A stretch of DNA of 64,000 nucleotides from JAWCQZ01 sp038869515 [NCBI: Halobacteria archaeon] (GTDB taxonomy: Archaea; Halobacteriota; Syntropharchaeia; JACQPP01): the NCBI GenBank assembly GCA_038869515.1, contig JAWCQZ010000006.1:14112-78111 (forward strand). The letters are read 5' to 3'. The translations under genes and the position numbers were made by a program. The notes below the pieces were generated by a model. It searched no databases. It was not told the DNA's origin and worked only from the letters and a program-made list of their open reading frames with translations. This document shows positions 7,742-16,019 of the stretch, piece after piece (the stretch's first letter is position 1; each line of letters opens with the position of its first letter).

Positions 7742-8758
7742 GTGCGGGTCGCGGTCCTCGGCGCCGGGGCCATGGGGAGCGCCCTCGCCCTCCACCTCCA
7801 GCGGAGGGGCCACCGGGTCCGCCTCTGGGCGACGCCGAGGGACGGGCCGGTCATGGAGGCGCTCGCGGCCGGGGAGGTCCACCCGGCCCTGGGGGTCAGG
7901 GTACCGGCCGAATTGGTCCGACCCGGGACCGCCGAGGAGGGGTTCCGGCGCTCCCAGAAGGTCATTCTCTTCGAGAACCGCGCCCTGGAGGGGGCCCTGG
8001 AGGGGGCCGACGCCGTCCTCCTGGGCCTCTCCTCGGAGGGGCTTGGCGCGGAGTGGCGCAGGCTCAAATCCCGCATCGGCGGCCGCCCCGTCCTCAACAT
8101 CGCCAAGGGGCTCTACCGCGGTCCCCGCGGGCGGGTCGTCCCCTTCTCCTCCCTTGCGGGGCGGAAGGAGGCTGCCCTCGGGGGCCCCACCATCGCCCGG
8201 GAGGTGGGTCTTGGCCGCCCCTCGGCGGCGGTCGTGGCGGGGGAGCGGGGACCCCGGGCCCTCTGGACCCGAGCCCTCGACGGGCCGGGCCTCCGCGTCG
8301 TCCCCCTCCGGGACCGGGTCGGCGTGGAGGTGTGCGGCGCCCTGAAAAACGTCTACGCCATCGGGCTCGGCGCGGTGGAGGGGCTCCGCCGGAAGCGGGG
8401 GTGGGAGACGCTTGACAACCTCCACGCCGCCCTCTTCGCCCGCTCCCTCGGGGAGATGTCGGCCCTGAGCCGGGCCGCGGGCGGGGAGGCCTCGACGGCC
8501 TACACGGTGGCGGGCGCGGGGGACCTGGAGGTCACCGCCCGGGCGGGGCGCAACTACGGCTTCGGGGTCCTCCTCGGCTCCGGCCACTCGGTGGATGGGG
8601 CTGCGGGCCGCGTCGGCTCCACCGTGGAGGGGGCCCGGACCGCCCGCCTCGCGGCCCGGATGGCCGCCCAGCGGGGGCTCGACCTGCCGCTGCTGAAGGC
8701 GGTGCGGAGCCTCCTGGGAGGCGGGGGGAGGGCGGAGGACCTGCTCGATCTCGCGTGA
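7742..8758 (+). CDS. gpsA: NAD(P)-dependent glycerol-3-phosphate dehydrogenase-like protein
   Basis: This 338-residue protein starts with a Rossmann motif (VAVLGAGAMGSALA). It carries the family lysine in CGALKNVYAIGLG and the substrate-binding GAGDLEVTARAGRNYGFG, all characteristic of bacterial-type GpsA, which interconverts dihydroxyacetone phosphate and sn-glycerol 3-phosphate. The start is GTG. Archaea make membrane lipids from glycerol 1-phosphate, so a GpsA relative here points to glycerol catabolism, a different substrate, or a horizontally acquired activity. The N-terminal domain contains an insertion around ELVRPGTAEEGFRRSQK. It is coupled closely to the protease-like gene upstream. 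Confidence 0.85.
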   Translation: MRVAVLGAGAMGSALALHLQRRGHRVRLWATPRDGPVMEALAAGEVHPALGVRVPAELVRPGTAEEGFRRSQKVILFENRALEGALEGADAVLLGLSSEGLGAEWRRLKSRIGGRPVLNIAKGLYRGPRGRVVPFSSLAGRKEAALGGPTIAREVGLGRPSAAVVAGERGPRALWTRALDGPGLRVVPLRDRVGVEVCGALKNVYAIGLGAVEGLRRKRGWETLDNLHAALFARSLGEMSALSRAAGGEASTAYTVAGAGDLEVTARAGRNYGFGVLLGSGHSVDGAAGRVGSTVEGARTARLAARMAAQRGLDLPLLKAVRSLLGGGGRAEDLLDLA

Positions 8759-8761
8759 GGC

Positions 8762-9376
8762 CTACTTCTTGACGACGTAGGTGCAGAAGTTCTGCTTCCC
8801 GTAGGCCCGGCTCTCCAGGGCGACCGGCCGGCCGACCACGTTCCGGAAGAACCCCTCGTCGAAGCGGCAGATCAGGGGGAACTTCCGCATCACGTCGTGG
8901 TAGGGGCAGGACATCTCCTTGACGAGGAACTCGCCGTCGGTCTCCTCCATGCTCGCCTCGACCCCCATCTCGTTGAGGATGCGGGCGAAGAGGGAGACCC
9001 GGTCCCGCAGCCCCATGCTCGCCACCTCGGGGCCGTAGCGCTGGGCGAAACGGGCCGCGATGGAGTCGGTGATCTCCTTCGCCTGCTTCCCGTTCTCCAG
9101 GAGCTCCTCGAGCAGGAGCTCCGCCACGAGGCTGTATTGCTTTGGGAAGGTCGCCTCGCCCCGGTCGGTGATGGAGTAGAGGATGCGGGGCCGCCCCATC
9201 CCCTTGCGCAGGGGCGCCTTTTTCACCAGGCCGTCCGCCTCAAGGATGGCGAGGTGCTGCCGGATGGCGGTCTTGCTCATCGAGAGGCGCTGGCTCAGGT
9301 CCTCGACGCCGAGCCCCTCGCTCCGCAGGAGCTTCAGAATCTCCAGGCGCGAGTCCTTGACGACCGGGTTGGCCAT
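8762..9376 (-). CDS. SufR/ArsR-type Fe-S-cluster-sensing repressor, putative
   Basis: The protein has 204 residues from the ATG at 9376. An N-terminal winged helix (LSMSKTAIRQHLAILEADGLV, GRPRILYSITDRG wing) is followed by a helical region and a C-terminal cysteine block with Cys157-x12-Cys170 and Cys198. SufR repressors bind an Fe-S cluster with a C-x12-C spacing and control Fe-S assembly genes; one of their usual four cysteines is absent here. The gene is divergent from an IscS-like gene, and a perfect inverted repeat in the shared promoter overlaps its own likely TATA box, so self-repression and control of the neighbour are both expected. Confidence 0.75.
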   Translation of the reverse strand: MANPVVKDSRLEILKLLRSEGLGVEDLSQRLSMSKTAIRQHLAILEADGLVKKAPLRKGMGRPRILYSITDRGEATFPKQYSLVAELLLEELLENGKQAKEITDSIAARFAQRYGPEVASMGLRDRVSLFARILNEMGVEASMEETDGEFLVKEMSCPYHDVMRKFPLICRFDEGFFRNVVGRPVALESRAYGKQNFCTYVVKK

Positions 9377-9399
9377 GGCTCCGTTTCGAGTGTGAAAAC

Positions 9400-9419
9400 T
9401 GATAAAACTTTGTTTATCA
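9400..9419. promoter_or_regulatory. Inverted-repeat operator TGATAAA-N6-TTTATCA
   Basis: TGATAAA (9400-9406) and TTTATCA (9413-9419) form a perfect 7-bp inverted repeat with six bases between, in the 122-base divergent gap. On the minus strand the TTTTATCA half is about 27 bases before the repressor start, so it doubles as that gene's TATA element. Confidence 0.75.
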
Positions 9420-9452
9420 AAAAAGCGAGAGCGGCAAAGCAGAGCCGTCACC

Positions 9453-9480
9453 CTTTTAAGCGGCCCCGGGAAGTTTATGC
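9453..9480 (+). promoter_or_regulatory. Promoter of the IscS-like gene
   Basis: Two TATA-like strings, CTTTTAAG at 9453-9460 and AAGTTTATGC at 9471-9480, precede the ATG at 9499. The second would give a leaderless message, the first a leader of about 17 bases. Confidence 0.5.
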
Positions 9481-9498
9481 AAGGAAAAGCGAGGAAAC

Positions 9499-10791
9499 AT
9501 GGCCGCCCCGACCGCCACCCGAATCGTCAATACCGACTACATCGCCGCCCGACCGGTCGACCCCCGGGTGGTGGAGGCGATGGTCCCCTGGTTCCGGGAG
9601 AGCCTCGCCAACCCGTCGAGCGCCCACTCGGCGGGCCACAACGCCCGCGTGGCGGTGGAGGAGGCGCGGGCCAAGCTCGCGGCGCTCGTCGGCGCGGCCA
9701 AGCCGCGGGAGGTGGTCTTCACCGGGACCGCCACCGAGTCGAACAACATCGCCATCACCGGCCTCGCCCGGCGCAACAAGGCCGCCGGGAACCACATCGT
9801 CATCTCCGCCATCGAGCACATCTCCATCCTCAACATCGCCAAGGCCCTCGAGAAGGAGGGGTTTCAGGTGACCAAGGTCCCCGTGGAGAAGGAGACGGGG
9901 CTCCTCGACCTCGCCGCCTTCCGGGAGGCGCTGAGGAAGGAGACGGTCCTCGCCTCGGTCCAGTACGCCAATCCCGAAATCGGCACGGTCCAGCCGGTCG
10001 CCGATGTCGGGAACATCTGCCGGGAGAAGGACGTCTACCTCCACGTGGACGCCACCGACGCCGCGGGCCACATCCCGGTGGACGTCCAGAAGGAGGGGGT
10101 GGACCTGCTCACCTTCTCCTCCAACGACATGTACGGCCCGATGGGGGTCGCCGCCCTCTACACCAAGGATGGGACGAAGGTCGAGCCGGTCCTCCACGGA
10201 GGGGGGCAGGAGAAGGGGCTCCGCTCGGGGACCGAGAACGTCCCCGCCATCGTGGGCTTCGGCCTCGCGGCGGAGATAGCGAAACTGGAAATGGGGGCCG
10301 AGGGGGCCCGTCTGGCGAAGTTCCGCGACCGGCTCATCGGGGAGGCCCTGAAGCGCATCCCCCGCAGCCACCTCTCGGGCCACCCGACGAAGCGGCTCCC
10401 CTACCACGCCTCCCTCTGGTTCGAGGCGGTCGAGGGGGAGGCCCTCACCCTCAACCTGAACGACCGGGGCATCCTCACCGCGACCGGATCCTCCTGCATG
10501 TCGAAGACCCTCGCCCCCTCCCACGTCCTCCACGCCATCGGGCTCAACGAGGTCCAGGCCCACGGCTCGCTCATCTTCTCGATGGGGCGGTGGACCACTG
10601 CAGAGGAGGTGGACTACCTCCTCGAGCACCTGCCGCAGGTCCTCGAGAAGTTGCGGCGCCTCTCGCCGCTCTGGGGCAAGGACTGGGAGCCCCTCTACGC
10701 CGCCGGGATGAAGTCCGAGGAGGAGCTGAAGAAGAGGGTCCTCGACGCGGAGAGGTCCCGGGGGCCGGCCGCGACCGCCCGGGGGCCCTGA
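9499..10791 (+). CDS. IscS/NifS-like protein lacking the PLP lysine
   Basis: This 430-residue aminotransferase-fold protein keeps many cysteine desulfurase landmarks: TGTATESNN, His107 in SAIEHISI, Asp184 in HVDATDAAG, the RSGTEN block and the persulfide-carrying Cys333 in ATGSSCMS. The segment that should read SxHKxxGPKG reads SSNDMYGPMG, so Asp210 replaces the Schiff-base lysine and Asn209 the histidine. The Gln that stacks near PLP is Asp187. An Archaeoglobus fulgidus IscS with Asp in place of this lysine has been described structurally. Normal PLP-based desulfuration is therefore unlikely; a scaffold or cysteine-donor role in cluster assembly is more plausible, and the divergent SufR-like gene supports an Fe-S role. 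No IscU is adjacent. Confidence 0.85.
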   Translation: MAAPTATRIVNTDYIAARPVDPRVVEAMVPWFRESLANPSSAHSAGHNARVAVEEARAKLAALVGAAKPREVVFTGTATESNNIAITGLARRNKAAGNHIVISAIEHISILNIAKALEKEGFQVTKVPVEKETGLLDLAAFREALRKETVLASVQYANPEIGTVQPVADVGNICREKDVYLHVDATDAAGHIPVDVQKEGVDLLTFSSNDMYGPMGVAALYTKDGTKVEPVLHGGGQEKGLRSGTENVPAIVGFGLAAEIAKLEMGAEGARLAKFRDRLIGEALKRIPRSHLSGHPTKRLPYHASLWFEAVEGEALTLNLNDRGILTATGSSCMSKTLAPSHVLHAIGLNEVQAHGSLIFSMGRWTTAEEVDYLLEHLPQVLEKLRRLSPLWGKDWEPLYAAGMKSEEELKKRVLDAERSRGPAATARGP

Positions 10792-10798
10792 GCGGAAA

Positions 10799-11989
10799 TC
10801 AATTGGACGAGGGCGGTTTCTGGGCGAGTTTGACGGAGAATCCTTGCCGCTTGGGGGGCGGGAGCCACAACTGCCACCCTCCCGCCAGGAGGTGCGCGGC
10901 CGCGTACTCGGGGACCTCGTGGAGCCCGGGACCGAGGTGGAATCGCTCGGGGCCGAGGCGGAACCGTATTTCTCCGGCCACCTCCAGGGCGACCGGGTCC
11001 CTCCCGAGGACCACCGCCTCCCTCAGGGGGTCGAAGTCCTTGAGGCGGTCGGGAGGGAGGGGCGTGACCTGGAGGGCGGTGGTCCCGTGGAGGCTGGTGG
11101 GGGTCCGGGCCAGCCGGTGGACGTCGCCGGTGACCAGCTGGTCGGGCTTGGCGAGCATGGGGACGGTCATCCGCTCCACCAGTTTGGCCCATGGAAACCC
11201 CTTGATCTGGTCGATCTCGCCCCGCTCCAGGATCCGCGCGAGGGCCTTCGGGTCGCGGCCCTTCGCAACCAGGCTGCGGGCCTGGGCGGGGGAGAGGAAG
11301 TCGAACTCCGACCGCACCCGGGCGACCGCCTCTTTCTCCGGCAGGGGGGCCAACTCCTCCAGGAGGGAGACGACCCGGCGGGCCATCCTGCGGCCCCACC
11401 CCCCCTCCGCGCGTATGCGGCGGGCCCTCGTCCCCTCCTCCCGGTAGAGGACGGAGCCCTCCAACTCCAGCCCGGTCGCGGTGATGTAGTCCACGATCTC
11501 CCTCCGCCCCGGGCCGCCGAGGGGGATCACCTCCGGGTCACGGACGTGGAGGTGGTAACCCTTCTGCCCCGAGAAGACCGTGGCGACGCTCTTCAGGGCG
11601 AAGTCGTCGAGGAGGAAGTCGAGGAGCTTCCGGGTCTCCTCCTGGATGCGCTTCAGGAGGGCCTCGTAGGTCCGCTGCTCGGGCGGCACGCTCATCGGGT
11701 CCAAGTCGAGGTCGAAGAAGAGGTCGGCCCCGCGCCACCCCTTCTTGCCCATCACCGGCTCCCCGGGGCGGTCGAAGTAGGCGGAGGAGTAGAAGAGGTG
11801 GGCGGGGGCCTGGGACTTCACCGTGGCCCGGAGGGCCTCCACGGTGGGGAACGCCTTGTGGCGCTCCATCATCCTGTCCGGGAACATGAAGGCCCACTCG
11901 CGGCGGACCGGGTCGGGGGGGAACTCCAACTCGCGGGCCGCGTAGTAGCGGCGGAAGCACTCCCGGACAAACTGCGCCTCGGGGGTCAT
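10799..11989 (-). CDS. priS: DNA primase small (catalytic) subunit PriS
   Basis: This 396-residue protein carries the archaeal/eukaryotic primase catalytic core: the metal-binding DLDLD around Asp93 and Asp95 (ADLFFDLDLDP), the nucleotide-binding SGQKGYHLHV, and DVHRLARTPTSLHGTT near residue 290, where the second metal aspartate and conserved Arg lie. Length is slightly above the usual 330-370, the extra being C-terminal. It synthesises RNA/DNA primers with PriL, which is not in the window. It ends seven bases past the convergent IscS-like gene. Confidence 0.95.
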   Translation of the reverse strand: MTPEAQFVRECFRRYYAARELEFPPDPVRREWAFMFPDRMMERHKAFPTVEALRATVKSQAPAHLFYSSAYFDRPGEPVMGKKGWRGADLFFDLDLDPMSVPPEQRTYEALLKRIQEETRKLLDFLLDDFALKSVATVFSGQKGYHLHVRDPEVIPLGGPGRREIVDYITATGLELEGSVLYREEGTRARRIRAEGGWGRRMARRVVSLLEELAPLPEKEAVARVRSEFDFLSPAQARSLVAKGRDPKALARILERGEIDQIKGFPWAKLVERMTVPMLAKPDQLVTGDVHRLARTPTSLHGTTALQVTPLPPDRLKDFDPLREAVVLGRDPVALEVAGEIRFRLGPERFHLGPGLHEVPEYAAAHLLAGGWQLWLPPPKRQGFSVKLAQKPPSSN

Positions 11990-12278
11990 GGCGGAACAGG
12001 TGGCTCCCGACGTTTAGCCCTTGGGGAGTTGCGGAGGGGGGCCGTCCCCGTCCCCCTCCCTCGGCCGAAGGAGGGTCCCGGAGCGGCCTTCGGGGGCTCG
12101 TGCCCCCTCCCCGTCCAGCGCGAGACCGGGAGCGCGCGGGGCCCGCCGGTCCGCCCCCCCTGGACGCCGGAGGTCAAGGGGGTGCGCCGGGCGGAGGGTG
12201 AAAGTGGGTGCGACTTTCAACGCTTTTCGCTCTACAGGGCAGCCGGATGCCGATGTCCCCAGCCTTTTTCGCCCACGG
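11990..12278. other. Intergenic region with GC-rich hairpins
   Basis: No gene is seen. A perfect hairpin GGGGGC-TCGT-GCCCCC lies at 12092-12107, preceded by overlapping smaller inverted repeats (CCCTCC/GGAGGG, CGAAGG/CCTTCG). The region separates two divergently transcribed genes. No clear TATA box was recognised for either. Confidence 0.5.
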
Positions 12279-13427
12279 ATGCGACGGCTCGCCATGGCCA
12301 TCCCCCGGGACGCCCAGGGCCCCCTCGAGGTCCCGCCCGAGCTCTGGACGGTCCCGGGCATCCGCAGGGAGAGCAGCCTGGAGGCCGCCGCCGACCGGGA
12401 GGCGCCCCTCCACTACTTCTTCACGCCGGTGGCGAAGGCGCGCTTCCTCAAGGGGCTCCTGCCGGTCCTCTGGTTCCGCATCCCGAGCCTCGCCCTGCGG
12501 CTCTGGAGGGGGAGGCGGTCGGCCTCGGTCCGGCCCGCCGGGACGAAGTTTCCCGGGAGTCCGGCCGAACTGACCGCGGCCCTGAAGGCGGAGGCGGCGC
12601 GGCTCGGCCTCAGGGCGGGCGTCGCGAAGTATGACCCCCTCTACGTCTTCTCCGAATTCCGGGGCTACTACCGGTTCGCGACCGTGGTCCCGCTCATCCA
12701 CGAGCAGCGCCACGCCGAGACCAACACGCTGCCGTCGTGGAGAGCGGAGAACGAGGCGATGGCGGCCTACGCGCGGCTGGCGCGCCGGGGGTTCAAACTC
12801 GCCCGGTGGCTCCGGAGGCGGGGCTACCGCGTCCAGTTCCACGACCCGATGCTCGGGGACGCCATCTACCAGAGGTTCGCGGTGGAGGCGGGGCTGGGAC
12901 AGATGGGCGGGAACGGGCAGCTGCTCTCCCCCGACTTCGGCTCCCGCCTGCGGCTGATGCTCCTGACCACCGACGCCCCCCTCCTCCCCGACGGGCCGGT
13001 GGACTACGGCATCCCGGGCCTATGCGCGAAGTGCCAGGTCTGCATCCAGAGGTGCCCCGCGCGGGCGCTGGGACGGGAGGTCGTCGAATACCGCGGCGTC
13101 TGGAAATACAAGACCGCGACCGAGCGCTGCTTCCCCCTGGTCCTGAACTACAAGGGGTGCGCGGTTTGCATGAAGGTCTGCCCCGTCCAGAAGTTCGGTC
13201 TGAGGCCGGTCCTGGAGCACTACAAGAGGACGGGAGAAATCCTCGGCAAGGGGGGCGCGGACCTGGAGTTCTACGAACTTCCTGGCAAGGGCGCCTTCGG
13301 GCCCGGGGAGTTGCCCGCCTGGAGGCCGGAGGAGTTCCGCGTGAAGGGGTGGCACGGGCCGCCGACGAAGCCGGTGGCGGCGCATCGAGTGCCGAAGGGG
13401 TCGGGCAACGGTCCCGGGGGCCGGTAA
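12279..13427 (+). CDS. 4Fe-4S oxidoreductase of the epoxyqueuosine reductase/RdhA-like group
   Basis: From the ATG at 12279 (another at 12294) the protein has 382 residues. A central stretch GLGQMGGNGQLLSPDFGSRL resembles the QueG/reductive dehalogenase corrinoid-binding core. It is followed by a two-cluster ferredoxin segment: Cys249, 252, 255, 259 (CAKCQVCIQRCP) and Cys284, 294, 297, 301, the last group being a spaced variant. Related proteins reduce substrates with a corrinoid or transfer electrons from ferredoxin. There is no Tat signal and no membrane anchor gene. The actual substrate cannot be told; the length suggests a QueG-like stand-alone enzyme rather than a respiratory dehalogenase. 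Confidence 0.65.
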   Translation: MRRLAMAIPRDAQGPLEVPPELWTVPGIRRESSLEAAADREAPLHYFFTPVAKARFLKGLLPVLWFRIPSLALRLWRGRRSASVRPAGTKFPGSPAELTAALKAEAARLGLRAGVAKYDPLYVFSEFRGYYRFATVVPLIHEQRHAETNTLPSWRAENEAMAAYARLARRGFKLARWLRRRGYRVQFHDPMLGDAIYQRFAVEAGLGQMGGNGQLLSPDFGSRLRLMLLTTDAPLLPDGPVDYGIPGLCAKCQVCIQRCPARALGREVVEYRGVWKYKTATERCFPLVLNYKGCAVCMKVCPVQKFGLRPVLEHYKRTGEILGKGGADLEFYELPGKGAFGPGELPAWRPEEFRVKGWHGPPTKPVAAHRVPKGSGNGPGGR

Positions 13428-13457
13428 CCTTCTTTTTGCAGACGACGGTCTCCCGGC

Positions 13458-13721
13458 GTGGCCTTCTCCGTCTCCCCGACTCCTCTCCAGCAGCAGCGGC
13501 TCGACGAGGCGCGCCGGGTCGCCCGCAAGTGGGTCGCCCCCCGGGCCGCCGGGATTGGCGGGAAGAACGAGGTGCCGAGGGGCCTCCTCCGGAGGGAGCA
13601 ACGGCGGAGGCCCCTCCCCACGATCTCCCTCGGGAAGCGCTTCCCCTGCTTCGCACTCACCGAGCGGCAGGCGGGGGATGGCGCGGCGCGGGTCATGGGA
13701 GCCGCCGGGGACGATCCGTGA
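13458..13721 (+). pseudogene. Shrunken acyl-CoA dehydrogenase copy
   Basis: The 87-codon frame starts like an acyl-CoA dehydrogenase N-terminus (QQQRLDEARRVARKWVAPRA). After a short bridge it jumps to CFALTERQAGDGAARV, which resembles the flavin-binding ALTEPxAGSD motif about 100 residues further on in real enzymes. This looks like a copy with large internal deletions. Its stop overlaps the GTG of the intact paralogue (GTGA), so translation may still be coupled. It could instead be a genuine small protein, but the decayed motif argues against that. Confidence 0.5.
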
Positions 13722-14959
13722 ACACCCGTGAAGGGCAGGTAGCCGTGGACCTCGCCCTGCCACCCCACCTCGCGGAGCTGCAGGCGAAAGTGCGGGGATT
13801 CGCCGAGGGGCCGATGCGGGCCGCGGCCCCGGCGGCCGAGGCGCGGGAGGAGTATCCGCAGGAGTTCGCCCGGGAGGCGCTGAGGTTCGCCCGGGCTCTC
13901 GACATCCTCGACCTGCGGCGGATGATTGCGATGCCGGGGACCGCGGTCCCGTGGGCGGCCGACAAGCACTTCGCCACGGTTCTCGTCGTCGAAGAGCTCG
14001 CGCGCGGGGACGTCGGACTCACGATGAACCTCCCCGGCCCGCAGCTCGGGGGCTCGGCGCTGATGGTCGTCGGCACCGAGGCGCAGAAGGCGCGCTGGCT
14101 CAAACCCTTCACCGGCCCGGAGCCCGCCTGGGGGGCGATGGCGATGACCGAGCCCGGGGCGGGGAGCGACACCGCCTCCATCCGGACGACAGCGGTGCGC
14201 GACGGGGACTCCTGGGTCCTCAGCGGCGAGAAGGTCTTCTGCACCTCCGGGGGCCTGGGGCTGGAGCGCTCGAAGGGGTGGGTCGTGGTCTGGGCGAAGG
14301 TGGTGAACAAGGGGGCATCCGGAGACGCCGTCAAGCACGCCGCCATGCGCCCCTTCCTCGTCCCCGCCGGAACGCCGGGGGTCCGGGTCACCAAGCACGA
14401 GCGGAAGATGGGCATCCGCGCCTCCGACACGGTCGCCTTCGTGATGGAGGAGGCGCGAATCCCCGCCGACCATCTTCTCGGCGCCGAGGGGGATGATGCC
14501 GGGTTCAAGGGGGCGATGCAGACATTCAACGTCGGCCGCCTCAACGTGGCCGCCATCGGCCTCGGCATCGCCCGGGCGGCGCTCGACCTCCTGCGGGAAC
14601 TGCTCGGGCCGGTCCCCGCCGTCCACTCGCTGACGGCGGCCCAGCGCGAACTCCTCCGGATGGAGGCGGAGTTGCAGGCGGCCCGCCTCCTCACCTGGCG
14701 CGCTGCGTGGCTCGCCGACCGGGGACTCCCGATGGCGGCGGAGGCTTCGATGGCGAAGGTGGTGGCGGGGCGGGCGGCGGCTTCGATTCCGCAGAGGTGC
14801 GCGGCGCTGGCGGGGCCGCTCGGGGTGCGGGCGCGGGACCGGTTCGAGCGGCTGGTGCGGGATTCGAAAATCGTGGACATCTTCGAGGGGACCGGGCAAA
14901 TCAACACCCTGATTGTGGCGCGGAGGATTCTGGGGTATTCGAGGGAGCAGTTGAAATGA
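13718..14959 (+). CDS. Acyl-CoA dehydrogenase
   Basis: The protein has 413 residues from a GTG start. It shows the FAD-binding AMTEPGAGSD motif followed by TTAVRDGDSWVLSGEKVFCTSGG, the middle beta domain, and the C-terminal helical domain ending RDSKIVDIFEGTGQINTLIVARRILG; the Glu of FEGT corresponds to the catalytic base of short/medium-chain enzymes. It oxidises an acyl-CoA to the enoyl-CoA with electron transfer to ETF. Substrate length cannot be told. No ETF or enoyl-CoA hydratase is adjacent, but a thiolase and carboxylases elsewhere in the window fit acyl-CoA metabolism. Confidence 0.9.
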   Translation: MNTREGQVAVDLALPPHLAELQAKVRGFAEGPMRAAAPAAEAREEYPQEFAREALRFARALDILDLRRMIAMPGTAVPWAADKHFATVLVVEELARGDVGLTMNLPGPQLGGSALMVVGTEAQKARWLKPFTGPEPAWGAMAMTEPGAGSDTASIRTTAVRDGDSWVLSGEKVFCTSGGLGLERSKGWVVVWAKVVNKGASGDAVKHAAMRPFLVPAGTPGVRVTKHERKMGIRASDTVAFVMEEARIPADHLLGAEGDDAGFKGAMQTFNVGRLNVAAIGLGIARAALDLLRELLGPVPAVHSLTAAQRELLRMEAELQAARLLTWRAAWLADRGLPMAAEASMAKVVAGRAAASIPQRCAALAGPLGVRARDRFERLVRDSKIVDIFEGTGQINTLIVARRILGYSREQLK

Positions 14960-14975
14960 CGAAATCCGAATCCTC

Positions 14976-16019
14976 TCAACCGCTCGTCCCCGGCATGGAG
15001 AACCGGTCGGGATGGAGAAGTTTCGCGATGCTCCGGACCGCCTCGGCGTTGCGGACCCCGGGGGTGAGCGCCGCATAGGGCAGGGCGAGGAAACAGTCGC
15101 TCTTCACCGCCGTTAAATTCCGGAAGGCCGGGTTCGTCTTCATGAAATCGCGCTTGTGCTGCCAGGTCACCTCGCCGTAGTCGACAATCACGATGCACTC
15201 CGGATTCCGGGAGGCGACCTGCTCCCACGAAACCGTCGTCCACGTTTTCTTGAGGTCCGCAAAAATGTTCACGCCCCCGGCCCGTTCGATGAGGTCGGTC
15301 GGAATCGAGAGCCCGGGAGCGGTGAAGGGGGCGTCCTCGGCGCTGTCGTAAACGAATACCCGGACGGGCTTCGAGCCTCGGACCCGGTCTCTCACTTCCG
15401 CAAGAATCGCCTGCTGCGAGGCGACGAGTTCCTCCGCCTTCGGTGTGACGTTGAAGATGGCCCCGATGTTGCGGATGTCGCCAAAAGTCTCCTCGATGCT
15501 CGTCGCGTTCTTCCCGGGCATCACGTGGGCGCACGACTCGGTCAGGACGTAGGTCTTCACTCCGCGCTGCGCGAGGTGGTTCGGGGTCATGCCCGCCGCC
15601 TCCCCCAGTCCGTAGTTCCAGCCGGCGAAGAGGAAGTCGGGGTTGACACCCAGGAGCGGTTCAAGTTCGATGTATTTTTTCGAGATGACCTTGACCTTCT
15701 CGAAGTCGCTGCGGAGTTCCGGCAGAATCTCCCGGTCCTGGAAACCGGCGATGCCCGCCATCCGGTCCGCGAGGCCCAGGGCGAGCATCATCTCGACCAT
15801 GTTGATGTCGTTCGCGACCGCCCGCTTCGGGGATGCGTTGAAGGTGAGCCCCTCACCGCAACTCGTGACGGTCACAGGGTATCCCGCCTCCGCCGCGTGC
15901 ACTCTTCCATCACCGGGGTTCGAGGTGCAGGCGCTGAGCAGCAAGACAGGGATGACGAACCCGGCGAACGTCGCGAGGAGGCGAGGGGGGGCGCAGGTGG
16001 CGGCGCGTCGTCCCCTCAT
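14976..16019 (-). CDS. ABC transporter substrate-binding lipoprotein (siderophore/cobalamin type)
   Basis: This 347-residue protein begins with a basic N-terminus, a hydrophobic segment and an LLLSAC lipobox, so it is exported and membrane-anchored. The mature part has the two-lobed BtuF/FhuD-like fold: SPKRAVANDINMVEMMLALGLADRM, then ELEPLLGVNPDFLFAG and a C-terminal lobe with AGGVNIFADL. Ligand selectivity (ferric siderophore, haem or corrinoid) cannot be read from sequence. It is the last gene of a three-gene operon; its start overlaps the ATPase stop by four bases. Confidence 0.88.
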   Translation of the reverse strand: MRGRRAATCAPPRLLATFAGFVIPVLLLSACTSNPGDGRVHAAEAGYPVTVTSCGEGLTFNASPKRAVANDINMVEMMLALGLADRMAGIAGFQDREILPELRSDFEKVKVISKKYIELEPLLGVNPDFLFAGWNYGLGEAAGMTPNHLAQRGVKTYVLTESCAHVMPGKNATSIEETFGDIRNIGAIFNVTPKAEELVASQQAILAEVRDRVRGSKPVRVFVYDSAEDAPFTAPGLSIPTDLIERAGGVNIFADLKKTWTTVSWEQVASRNPECIVIVDYGEVTWQHKRDFMKTNPAFRNLTAVKSDCFLALPYAALTPGVRNAEAVRSIAKLLHPDRFSMPGTSG

